Source: Ehretia macrophylla
Taxonomy: Eukaryota; Streptophyta; Magnoliopsida; Boraginales; Ehretiaceae
Assembly: GCA_037974665.1 (NCBI GenBank)
Contig: CM075768.1
Coordinates: 5,791,501 to 5,855,500 of the forward strand
Direction: 5' to 3'
Length of the DNA: 64,000 nucleotides
The notes beneath the pieces are model-generated. The model saw nothing but the letters and a program-made list of their open reading frames with translations. It made no database searches and was not told the DNA's origin. Shown in pieces: positions 44,905 to 56,251 of the stretch. Position 1 is the stretch's first letter; every line of letters begins with the position of its first letter. The position numbers were made by a program, and so were the translations under genes.

Positions 44905-45464
44905 ATCGCATTTAAGTGTTGTAAAACGAATCTTTAGATATCTTAAAGGCATACATGATTTAGGACTTTGGTATCAAAAATGAACTTCTTTTCAATTAGT
45001 AGGATATTCATATGCGGATTATGCGGGGTGTAAGATTGATAGAAAAAGTACTAGTGGTAGTTGTCAATTTCTTGGTCAATCACTAATCTCATTGTCTAGC
45101 AAAAAGCAAAATAGTATAGCATTATCCACCACCGAGGCCGAGTATGTATCCGCCAGAAATTGTGTTGCCCAAATTCTATGGATGAAAGAAAATTTGCTTG
45201 ACTATGACCTTGAATATGATCATGTACCTATTAGATGTGACAACACAAGTGCCATTAATCTCACTAAAAATCCAATTCAACACTTTAGGACTAAGCACAT
45301 TGAAATTAGACATCATTTTATACGTGATCATGTGCAAAAAGTTAATGTTATGCTTGAATTTATTGATTCCTTGCATCAATGAGCCGATATTTTTACTAAA
45401 CCTTTAAATAAGGATCAATTTTATGCCATTAGGAGAGAGTTGGGAATGCAAAAACCCTCTTGAA
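44905..45464 (+). pseudogene. Copia RNase H and pol C-terminus
   Basis: This continues the copia frame after Gy5: VVKRIFRYLKGIHDLGLWY, then ADYAGCKIDRKSTSGSCQFL, LSSKKQNSIALSTTEAEYV, DNTSAINLTKNPIQHFRTKH, IRHHFIRDHV, ADIFTKPLNKDQF. The last part ends RRELGMQKPS with a stop near 45462. An in-frame stop near 44981 and another at 45380 (after SLHQ) inactivate it. These are standard motifs of the copia RNase H end. Confidence 0.9.
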
Positions 45465-45840
45465 TTGCAAAAATGTCTTTGAAATCAGCATAGAATTTGA
45501 AAAAAAAAACATTTCACACAACAGGATCCAGATGAGGCATCCGGATAAGGGTGTTATCCAGACTCCTCGACTGGATCATAAGCAATGACTAACTGTTTTC
45601 TATCCGGAAGAGACCATCCGGACGAGGCACCACGGTGTCCGGTCGACCGGATCACGTGCAGGTTAGGGTTTTAAAAGTTTTTTTCTCTCTCTTTCTTTCA
45701 TTTTTACTCAACCCACTTAAAACCCTACCCCTTATTTCGAAACCTTCTTCTCCACTCCAAAAAATCTTCTTTTTTCTTCCAAAATCTTCCTTTTAAACAC
45801 TTACCCACTTCACAAATCTTCAAAAAACAAGATTCAATCA
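45465..45840 (+). other. Copia spacer between pol and accessory ORF
   Basis: No coding is seen. It contains repeated ATCCGGACGAGGCA-like words and their inverted partners (about 45525-45655). The same words recur in the 3' LTR near 48319-48440. A pyrimidine-rich run (about 45675-45790) leads to the ATG at 45841. Confidence 0.65.
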
Positions 45841-47083
45841 TGGTTCCTCTTAGGCAAGCAAACAAGAAAAAGAAAACTACCACTCAATGGGCTTCTCCGT
45901 CTTCATATCCAAAAACTAGGTACTTTGGGGCAAAATCATGGATGAAACATTCTTTGAAGGTACTCGTATTCTTGAACTTTTGGATTTTCAAGGTTGGACT
46001 CCTGTATTAAAGTTTCAAGATTGTGATCTTGTGAATTATGGGTTAGAGAGTTTTATGCCAATCTTCAACCCTTTACACCCTCTTTCACATTGCGTAGCTA
46101 TGTCAATCACCATGAAGTTGCAATTACCTCTAGTATTATTGCTACCTTTTTTAATGTTCCTAATACAGGTATTAAAGCTTTTTCTGGAAAAGATTGGCTT
46201 GAGGGCCTTTCTCAAGACATTATAGATGATGTTTCTAACTTTATTTGGAATGGAGTTATTAAGCCTCGTACGTTGGAATGCGTAAAAGAAAGGACTTGCA
46301 TGCTGAAAAAAGACTCTTGTTGCATATTATTATGGAAGTCATAGTTCCTAGCGGATAAATGATAGGTCTATTCTGAAATTTACAACATACATAATGTACT
46401 TGATGTATCACAGGGAGTTGATTTGTTTTCCTTACATTATGATATATCATCTTGCCCATACCAACGAAAATAAAAATTTACTAGCCTATGGTATGCCCTT
46501 GTGTCATATTTTTGAGCTCCTAGAAATTGATCCTGTTAATGTTATTGGTCACCTTCATGACTATACATCTAAACTTGATTTGGGATCTCTTCAACATATA
46601 AAAATGGGCATCCTCAATCATAGAATTGTTGAGCCACATGAAGTTATTGCTGCCAAAGGAAAACAGGTTGAGGGTACACAAGTTGGTGGTAGTCATGAAC
46701 AAGGGAAAGATTTCAGTGATGACATTGAAGAAGGGGATGACTTCGATGACTCCGATGAAGAACCTATTGCCTCGGAGACTAGGACTAAACATCGGAAGGA
46801 TATTAGAAGGGAGGTTGGTGGACATGATATTTTGGGTGGTCCCAGAAGTTCAAGTGTGATGCCTCAAGGATCGTTTGACGAAATGCTTCAACAAATTCGT
46901 GAAATGAATATGAGGCAACAAAACATGGAAAAACTTCTCAAGGATCATCAAGAAAGTACCACCCAAGGCTTTGCAAACTTGTCTAAACAAATTCAGACAG
47001 TTGAAAAGGATCTTCACAAAAGACTTGATGGCATTGAAGGACAAGTGAAAGCAGTCTTCGCCCACATGCAAAAGAAGAAATGA
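45841..47083 (+). pseudogene. Copia accessory (env-like position) ORF, broken
   Basis: A frame starts MVPLRQANKKKKTTTQWASP. It shifts near 45935 (then FFEGTRILELLDFQGWTPVL), near 46085 (SYVNHHEVAITSSIIATFFN), and again before 46394. The last 229 codons (46394-47083) contain LAYGMPLCHIFELLEIDP, a very acidic stretch, and a C-terminal coiled coil (MLQQIREMNMRQQNMEKLL...). Order and position fit the extra ORF after pol in SIRE elements. I see no convincing transmembrane segment, so I do not call it an envelope protein. Its function is unknown. Confidence 0.7.
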
Positions 47084-47808
47084 TTCTCATTATTGTCTCT
47101 TGATCTTATTTTTGCTCACTATGAGTTTTTTCAAGACCATGCTTCTATCTTTTTATCTTTTTAGCCTTCACTAACTCTAAACTTGGTTTTTGGATTTCTG
47201 CCATTCTTTTGGATATTCAAGTATGCATTTCGTAAGGCGGAACCTATCTTGTTTTCATTTTGAATGATTGTCTCTAGCTTATCTTATCATATTTATCTTA
47301 CTCTTACTTGCTATTAAGTATGTCTCTATGTATTGAATACATTCTTTAGTCGTGTTGCATATATGCACTTAGTAAGGGGGAAGGATGTTCAAAATAACAT
47401 TGGAATGATTTTTAGTGAAATCTCACTATAGTGGTATTTAATTTTAGCTCTCGTTTGATGATGCCAAAGGGGGAGAAATAAAATTGATAAGCATATAAGC
47501 ATATAATAAGGGAGAGCTTGAGAAATGTGAAATATGTCTTTGTGAGATGTCTTTGAAATGTGAAATACGTTATATGCCTTGAAATTTGTAAAATTGATAA
47601 GCATATAGTAATAGGGAACTTGAGAAATGTGAAATATGTCTTTGTGAGATATCTTTGAAATATGAAATACGTTTATGCGCCTTGAAATTTGTCAAATACT
47701 TGTATAACTTTGTCTAATGCTTGTATGCATATAGTAAGGGGAGCTTGAACATATTTACTTGTTGTGCCCTTAATGTAGAAGATTTTGTCATCATCAAAAA
47801 GGGGAAGA
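47084..47808 (+). other. Copia 3' non-coding region with tandem duplication and purine tracts
   Basis: A roughly 110-bp unit starting TTGATAAGCATATA is repeated at 47484 and 47594, with a partial third copy near 47720. Purine tracts AAAGGGGGAGAAAT (about 47466) and CAAAAAGGGGAAGA (about 47794) are candidate polypurine tracts. The second lies directly before the LTR. Confidence 0.7.
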
Positions 47809-49017
47809 TTATTAGCCTAAAGGCTTTTTACCCTATATTTTGATGATAACTAAATCTTAGTTATTGACTAATCATGCCGTGTTGACTAATTATGCAGTGT
47901 ATAAGTTAAATTGTTTAAGGATTAGTTAAGCTCTTGGAGATTCAAGATATGATCTAACATGAAGTATGAGGTCAAGATTCAAATGATCAATTCAACGAAG
48001 ACTTCTTTTGTAGAGTTCTCACCAAATGAAGAATGATGATAAGCACTAACGAGAGAGTTATAAGGAAAGAGAAGTGGCGTTATAAGGGGTACCGACTTTT
48101 TACTTGTAAATGTTTAAGTTTTGTTTGTGTTATGCTCAAGATGATTTATCTTTCAAAACTTAGATTTCAAAGTACCCTTGATCTTTGCTTTTCAAAAGAG
48201 TTGAAATGGGTCTCAAAAAGATTTTGAACAATTAGTCTTTCATAGGCAAAATTGTATTTTGTTCAAATTCCTTTTTGAAAAATCGTCTCGGATCACATTG
48301 AAAAAGCAGCCAACGTATTAATAGTGATCCGGACGAGGGACCCAATCGAGGCACTCGACCGAACTTCATCATCCAGAACCATTATAGTGGCTGCCTTGCA
48401 TGATCCAGACGAGGGACTCGGTCTAAGCACTCGACCAGATGACGCTGATTTTGAAAAACTAGCCATTATTTTGTCCGTTGAGGCTTTTCTTTAAAGCTAT
48501 AACCACTCCCATTTGCAAAATAACTCTTCCAACTTCAAGCATTCAATACTAAGCTATCAAAAGGCTTTATTACTCATTTATTGCTACAAATCTTGAGCTT
48601 ATCCTTCAAAGCTTGTATACACACTAGATCTATATCCTTGAGAGATTTATTGTATAGAGAGTGTTCATCTTTTCTTTATGGATTCTAAGAAGGGAAGAAG
48701 TTCATACAACTCATGTGGTTCAAGAGAACTTGTATTATTGGTTTGTGCTTTACCAACTTTTGAAGAAGCAACTCTAGTGGAGCTAGTGAAAATCCTAAAG
48801 AGAGAAAACCTTAGGTGGTGGATGTAGATTAGCGAACCACCATAAATCGTTGTGTTCATTCTCTATTCTTTTTACTATTTTTGCTTTCATTACTTGTGCC
48901 TTCTACGTGTTTGATATATAGCCTGATTGAATTGTGATTGTTTATATTGAAATTTTAATTGTTAGAAATTGGCCAAATACTTAATTCACCCCCCTCTTAA
49001 GTATATTTGCCTTAACA
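47809..49017 (+). repeat. Copia 3' LTR
   Basis: It begins TATTAGCC after the purine tract and ends GCCTTAACA, so the ends are near-inverted (a change from TG at the start). It holds ATCCGGACGAGG-like repeats near 48319-48440 and the pyrimidine run CACCCCCCTCTT near the end, typical of SIRE LTRs. The matching 5' LTR is not in the window. Confidence 0.75.
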
Positions 49018-50831
49018 GGTAGGTTTTCGGACTAAGCCTCACTAGTGTGTGCGTCACACATTGAATGGACCACTTAGCATAATCTCTCCAAGAGGTACTA
49101 ACAAAGATAGAGATAATCATATACCTTATATTACTAAGAGATCAATACTCTTAATCTTGAGCATATGTGGATGAATTGATGAAAGCAGATTCATGTACTT
49201 TGATGTACTATTGGTGAGACCTCAGTTATAGGCCAACAACTTTGTGTGTTAGGTATAGGGGTGTAACTAGTTGAAATGTGTGTATGCAATATAGAATCCA
49301 TGTTATCGTATGACAGAGTAATCGCTCCCTTGTGATTATCCGATAGATCTCCAAATCTAAGCTTAGTGGTATACTCAAGGAGTATATCAGATATCTAGTT
49401 TGAGGGTTGCTCCTTAGATCAAGTGTTTTGTATCCAAACGATGGTTACTTAAAGGATTTAGATGTCTCAAGGAGAAGATGCATTCAAGGAAAAGATAGTA
49501 CAGTAAAGTCTTTCTTGTTTGTGAGTATTATATGAAGGGGTATTTTGGTCATTCTACTTAGTAGGTTGAAGACAAAGGTTGTACTTAGTATGACAAGCTT
49601 CTACGTACAACAGTAATTATCTTAGAATGCAGCCATGACTTTTTAATGGAATAAGCCAAGATTGAAAGCCTAAATGTGTTATGGGATTAACAGAGGCATT
49701 TTGGTCTTTTCAATAACCAAGTTGTTTATGTCTTTTGGTTCCTCTTCTAGCCTATTTCTTTTAAGATGTATGTTAAAGTTTCTTAGTTCCTTATTGTATT
49801 TAGGAGTTGCTAAATTAAGTATCCAATTGCAACTAAGTGTCCTATTTAGGAGGATTTTCTATTTGGATTACTTGAGCACAATTTGAAAAACTAGCAAATA
49901 ATTAATTTAGCAAAATAATACAAGACATAAGCTAAAAGGGTCGAGATAGACGCCAAGCCCATCTAGGCGTGTGGTCCATGCATATAAGAGAGAATGAGGA
50001 GTTTTAGTGTTTGTAGTTGATATGTTATTGGGCTAATTGTGTCCAAAGATACATAGGATTATTTCATGGGCTGTGAATCCAAATCATGTTTCAACTAAGA
50101 TTAACTACTAACATATCTATAAATAGAGTTCTTCTTCACCTCCCCAAGACACATCAATCACACGAGTGAAAGAAGAAGAAAAACTTTTTCTCTCTCTTTC
50201 TCTCTCTCTTTCTCTTCTTTACACGTTAGAAGCTAGGAAATAACAAGAGGAAGAATTCCACAATTCTTCATCATTTTTGCTTGAGGACTAAGGTCATAGA
50301 GGAGAAGATCAAGAGTTCTTCAAGTCATCTACACGTGTAGATCTTCCAAGGCGAGGAAAACTTCAAGGTTTTTGTGTTTTTCATTAAGTTTTAAAGCTAA
50401 CGAATCCAGGTATTAAATTCTTCATCTTGATGAATTTAATCTTTACATAATTGTTCTACACATTTAAGCAACGTTAATGCAATTGTTCATCTCAATTCTT
50501 ATGCTCAGATCCTAGATTAGCATGCTATCATGTTTCCGCTGCGTTTAAATTTTGAAAATACAATGGTATATCTAGGTAGCTTGCACCTTCATATTAAGCA
50601 TTACATCAACCACATTAAGAGCATCTACATTTCAGGAAAAAGAAAAGTAGGGTCGTGGAAACAAGAATTCACAACACCATCCACATGCATTGTCTTCCAA
50701 CGATGCTTCATCAATTGGTTCTCTTTGTCTAAAATGACCTAAGCAACCTAGGAATCACATTATTGCTATGGTCAGACATTAATGGATTAGAAGAAACCAC
50801 ATCATCCACCACTTCCAAACTTTTGAAAATT
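49018..50831. other. Unassigned non-coding sequence with one promoter-like stretch
   Basis: No supported gene is present. CTATAAATAGAG near 50119 followed by a CT-rich run (about 50188-50222) resembles a core promoter and leader, possibly of an old LTR. A short minus-strand stretch near 50640-50740 could be a coding remnant, but I do not recognise it. Confidence 0.4.
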
Positions 50832-50836
50832 TATAA

Positions 50837-53470
50837 TGTGAAACCCCATATTTTGACATTTATCTCGATTTGCATGTTTTACCTCGTTTTGCGTGAATTA
50901 ACCTGTTTATGTGCTATATAACTTAGAATGTGCTAAATATGTGATTAATACTCCTAATACATGCTAAGTGTGCATTCATGAAATTTTCATCAAAAACGGA
51001 ATCAGAAATTTTATTGTCGGTTTTGATGAATAGTGTTTTCAACACCTGTCCGCTAAAATTTTTACAAGGGTGTTTTAAACATCTTAAAACCTAGTCTTCT
51101 ATTATTAATAGACCCATGTTTGATAAAAATTGATTCTGAAACAGAATAGTAATTTAAATAGACTTTTCGGGTGAAAAATATCATTTTTGAGCCAAATAGT
51201 GATTTCTTCTAAACCCGATTATTGCATTGACTTTTGTTGACCTAGTATATATTAATATAAATGTATTTATATTTGGTATTAAATGATTTTAGATTAATTG
51301 TGCATTCAAAAGACATTTGAAAATAAATAATATAACTTTTCACCTTCTTTTGTAGAAAATCAAGTTTTAAGCCGACTCTGGTGAAATTGTTTGAATGTAA
51401 AACTTCTTGTCACCTAAAAATAAACTACTTGAGATATTTTAGGTGTTGCATAATTAATTTGAGCAAGAGTAGTCAAGAAAATGAATTAAAAGACAAGAAA
51501 ACACTAAAAATAATTAGTTTCCACCTTTGACTTTCTTTTATTTGTTGATCTTTGCTTAATATATCACCAACACACATTAAAACAACACAAAACACACTCA
51601 TTTGACACACACATTACCGAAATTCCATGAGGGAGAAGAAAGAAGACATTTTTCAAAGGTTTTCAAGCATTTTTCACATAGATTTTGCAATTCAAGTCCA
51701 AATCACTTCATTCAAAGCTTGATTTCACTTGTTGGGTATCCATTCTACATATTTCTTACATCAAAACACATCAAAGGTGAGAGAAAAATTCTATATCTCA
51801 AAACTCATATTCTGTGTTTATGCGTATAAATGATTATTGAACCGTTAGAATGTTAATTTGAAGTTAGATTATTGCTCCATGCATGCTTTTTTTTTTTGTT
51901 AATTTTTCTCCATGCATGCTAGGGATCATTTATATGTAATCTTACGAGATTTGAACCGTTGTAGCATAATTATTTATTTTCGGGTATTTAAAGTTGATTA
52001 TCTTGAGTTGTATTGGTTGAAATCGATTGCTGTCGATTTATAAAAGTTTGATAATTACGTGGTAGCGCCGTTGTAATGCCGAATTTTCGATTGCGAGGTC
52101 GGTGCTAAAGTCCAAAAATTTCAGCCATGATACACTAGGGTTTTAGGGTTATTGGGCATGATTTGGATGTATTTTGGTTGGTTTCCGAGGGGGCTAATGT
52201 AGTTGATTGAATGGGTAAGTGTTTGAAACTGATTTGGAGTTGTTTGGATTAGTAGAATGTAAGATATGATTATTTGAAGTTTAGGTTATCTTTCTTTAAA
52301 TTGTTGAATTGAGCCTTAGTTGATTGGGTGGTATTTGAGTGATTGAATTGTGAGTTGTTAATGGTTAGACTAGGGTTAGATTACGTGTTTCATGCATGAT
52401 AAGTTGGATGGCCTACTTTGTCATCTAACTTAGTTGTTTGCTGTTTAATTAATTACTTGATGTTATATTGATGTTACATTGATGAAAATTGATGATTATT
52501 GATCGATGATTAATGCCAGGAGATAGACAGTTCTGCTAGACTGTCCTCCTGTGAATGATGTTTATTATTATTGCTGAGTCTTTGGTATAAGTGTGCCACC
52601 TCTCGGGCAGCATCGGGTTGATAACGGCATGACTACCAGAGACTACCTCCAGCTCGCATGACGAAGGTGTCATGGAGGGAGAGGTTATTGGGGTACCTCG
52701 GGTGCATGAGTTTATAGGAGTCACAAGAAGGCTGTTATGATCGTGATGGTGTTTGGAGCTACACCAACTAGTGTATCCTTTATTGAATGGTCATTATAGT
52801 TATGTGATGATAGTATTATTGATGTTATTGTGTGTTTACTTGCTCCAAGGATCATTCCAAGGAGTATAGTAAATACTGTTCGAGATCTATTGGATCCTCA
52901 CTAGGCTTATTTTATATAAGCTCACTCTCTATTACTGCATGCTTACAGGTGTTGTTGAGCAGGATTACGGGTACGTGCCTCCTGAAGAGGAAAATGTGCC
53001 TTATGTGGATGAGTCTTATGTTCCGGAGTCTTATCCTTGATGTTTGTTATGTTGAACACCTTATTATCTTGTATATTAAACTAGTTGTCTTATGCTTTAC
53101 TTTATAGTTATGATGTATAAGATGTACTAAAAATGATGAACTAGTTGTTGCTAACTTAGTGGTCTTTCTTTTGACTATGATGGATTATTAAGTTAGTTCT
53201 TAGTCTATTTTGCAATGTATGTTAAAGTTGATGTAATATGTATTATGTTGGAACGGAGGCGTATAACAAAGGATGATTACTGTATAGTATGGTTATGTTG
53301 TGTGTTGATGACTTAATTGAGAAGTTGTTTGTTGTATGGTTTGTGGAGTTGATGTATGATGTTTTAATGAGGTTGGATTAGAGCCTCGGTGTCCTATTTA
53401 CTGTCGTTATACTGTCGAAATTCCGTTACGTCCTGACTAATTATAGGAGGGGTCGAGTTGGGGCGTGACA
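50837..53470 (+). repeat. Gy4 5' LTR
   Basis: About 2.6 kb. It holds a CTACTTT-loop hairpin with a TAAGTTGGATG/CATCTAACTTA stem at 52400-52432. An imperfect fold-back lies near 52517-52550, and the CCTCACT box with a GGCTTAT/ATAAGCT hairpin at 52904-52922. A 21-bp LINE-end insertion is present at 51887. Confidence 0.92.
51887..51907 (-). mobile_element. 21-bp remnant of a LINE or half-LINE 3' end
   Basis: The 3' LTR reads straight through at this position (near 57300). Here 11 T then GTTAATTTTT is inserted and CTCCATGCATGC is duplicated (51875-51886 and 51908-51919). On the minus strand the insert ends AATTAAC plus an A run, the 3' end of this window's LINE family. It is an extremely 5'-truncated insertion. 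Confidence 0.85.
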
Positions 53471-56251
53471 TTTAAGTGGTATCAGAGCTTGATTAGCTGT
53501 CAGCCGGGGTATCCTCCGAATGTGAGTAGTGGTCTAAGCATGCAAGTATGCATTAAGTGAAAGAAAAGTGAAACATATGTTAATATGTTTATGTGATTAA
53601 TTTACTTATGTGTCTAACTTTCTATATGATCAATATGCTTTATGTGTTAAGTGAACTAATGTGGTCAATATGTTTTATTAGATAACGTGTCTTACGTACT
53701 CAATGTGTTGTAGTTAATATGCATTTTGTGATTAACGTGTATTATGTGACAAATGTGTTTTATGTGATTGAAGTGTCTGTGTAAAGTTAGTTGTTTATGT
53801 GGTTTTAATTGTTTATAACTAGCTTATGTGAAACAACGTGCTTTAGGTGTTCAATGTACTTTAAGTGACCAATGTGAGTTACGTGATCAACTTGTCTTAT
53901 GTGAAGTTTGTTGCTTATGTGACTTTAATTGTTTATAACTTACTTCTGGGATATAACCTGTTTATGTGATGTTGGCTTCTTATATGCTGAATTGTGTGTT
54001 ATGTGATAATGTTGCATTGTATGATATTTGCGCATTACGTTGTACTTGTCTTTCATATGATATAGTTGCATACATGTTTTAACTCGTGAGTGACCTTTTA
54101 ATGTCTAGGGTGGTTGTAAGAGCTTTCAGAACTAGAGGTAGGCCGTGATTTTGAATTATTATTATTCTGGTAGTTTAGCATTGAGATCTTAATTATTATG
54201 TTTATGGATTTTAGTCTCAGTTTAATGGATCTGTTCTTGATGTTCCTTTAGCGAGAATGAAGTTGTTCGAAGAAATAGCAATGTATCTTGATGATTATAA
54301 TTACTTTTGTTGCCATGTTTAACTTGTTATTACTTGGAGATAGATCATAAGTTGAGGTTTCTGTGAGGTTGTGATTAGACACTTTTAGAGTCTCAACTCA
54401 GATTATACTTTCTTGAGGTTATTTTAAATTGAATTTATTTGAGGAATTAGTGATGTATATTTGTGAATGGAATGAAGTGTAGTATAACATGTGAGTATTT
54501 CTACTATTTGGGATTGATATATTATTAATGGATATTTTGGAGTTTTGATCTTTAAACCTTGGAGACAATTGGAGTGATTCCTGACTAAAGTTACTTTATT
54601 CGAAGATATAATTGTTCAGAGATAGAATTATTTGAGGAAATAAGAATGCATTTTGGTGACTAAACATTTACTTGCCTACATCGAGCTTTAGAGTTCAAGG
54701 TAGTATGGCTTTCTAAATTGTTGATTTGGGATTCTCTTGTGTTATAATGGGTTAGTATGAATCTGTATTGTGTTATCAGATTTTGGAGTCTTCATTAGTT
54801 AATCTTGTTGGGTAATCGGTGATTTATCTTGTTTAGTGATTGGTCTGGTACGGAATGTAAAATTTTGGAGTGATTTATCTTATTTGGTGATTGTTATGAC
54901 TCCTTAGGTTCTCTAGATCTCCTTAGTGTCTTGTTTTGGAGGAAGATAGATTGTAGGACTTGACTTGTTGGTATTTAAATGTGTAGGTGGGACACCCTTC
55001 TTGTACTTCATAATTCTATCAGTCTTATTATTATCTTTTACTCTATTCTCACTTATTTGAGAGAGAGTTACACTTTTCTAGCATATCAATTGTTTCTTGA
55101 AAGTTTTGCTTATTGGATTAATGGATCCTATACTCATCTGACATTGTTTATATTCTTAACATTCATATTTGCTTCTTATAGCAATGTCGCTTATTGGAGT
55201 TAAGGTTTGAGACTTCTATATTTCATTCTATATCTCCAGCCATTCGTTTCAGTATTTTATTTCATCCTATTACTATTCATTTGAAAGTAATCTCTCCGTT
55301 GGTATACCATTTTACTTATTCGAATCTCACATGCTTGATGTACTCCTTATCTAAGTACATCATTGATATTCTTGTTGATCTTTGTTAATCCTATTGTTTT
55401 ATTATTAAATCCTGAGTCATTACTTTGCTTGTAATTGCTTATTCAATATACTCAGCATTGTCCTTCTTATTTATACTTCTTTGGTTATTGCGTGCTGAGA
55501 TACTCTTGCCACTCATGTTTTCTATTGAATTAATCATCTCTTATTTCTTAATTTCATTTCGCCTCAAGTACAACTTACTTGTTGGTTCCTTGAACAATTA
55601 TTGAGAATTGGAATATCTACTTGTTCAGGAATTTTTGTTCAACATACTCAGCATTGTTTTGACTCGTCATCATCCTTTGTTCGTACTTATTTAACTGATA
55701 GGTACTGAGACATTTCTTATCTTAGTTATCATGCTTCCTTATTAAACTATTAACCTCTTGATTCTCTAACCTGTTTGACCTCTTGTTCACTTGATTGTTG
55801 GCTCGAATATGATTTTTTCATATTCGTATTTCCTTGTAAATTTCATAAGAGCCATATTCTGACAAATGTCACTTTTGAGATATTTCCTTGATCAATAATC
55901 ATTCATGTTATCGTAAATGAGTTTTTAAACCCTCGGGGTGTTCATAGAGCTCTTTTGTGTAGTAGGGGATGATTGATAAGTAGTGGTGTCATGCTAAGAC
56001 CTTGGAGTTGCGATTTCTTTCATATGCAATATGATATTAGGTGGGAGAAAATTATGAATTGAAGATTGTCTTGGAATTATGATCATCAACTTGCAGTCAA
56101 CGGAGTTTATTTCAATTGAGGTCTTTGGTTAGGTGTCATCCTAAGAGATAAATGGGAATTAAGAGAACTATTGTTAAGTGTAACGATTGATGATTTAATT
56201 ATCTGTCAGTTCGAGAATTGTGCGGACGTAATTGTTTTAAGGGGGGGAGAA
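53471..56251 (+). other. Gy4 interior without recognisable coding
   Basis: The leader (about 53560-54070) is full of loosely repeated words such as TTATGTGATTAATGTG. From 54100 to 56210 the sequence is AT-rich without long frames; short frames at 54979-55388 are hydrophobic and match nothing I know. AATTGTG-CGGA-CGTAATT (56216-56233) is a hairpin with two G-T pairs and a CGGA loop. GTTTTAAGGGGGGGAGAA and the 3' LTR at 56252 follow. Confidence 0.7.
53477..53488 (+). other. Gy4 primer-binding site
   Basis: TGGTATCAGAGC, the initiator tRNA-Met complement, lies 6 bp after the 5' LTR. Confidence 0.9.

Larger units (their letters stand above)
33954..49017 (+). mobile_element. 5'-truncated SIRE-like Ty1/copia element split by Gy5
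   Basis: Copia RT text begins near 33954 (ATNESLCEYFSK), passes to CLCARFQSCPKES at 34320, and resumes after Gy5 at 44905 (HLSVVKRIFRYLKG). RNase H, a spacer, an accessory ORF, polypurine tracts and a 3' LTR follow. The order pol, extra ORF, 3' LTR, together with the RT wording, fits the SIRE (Maximus) lineage. The 5' LTR, gag, protease, integrase and most of RT are missing, so the outer left boundary is a truncation. Confidence 0.85.

Noticed and set aside
45841-47083. Retroviral envelope
   Set aside because: The position fits the env-like ORF of SIRE elements, but no convincing signal peptide or membrane anchor is visible.
50640-50740. Minus-strand exon of an unknown gene
   Set aside because: The stretch is open for only about 30 codons, has no recognised motif and no supported splice partners.
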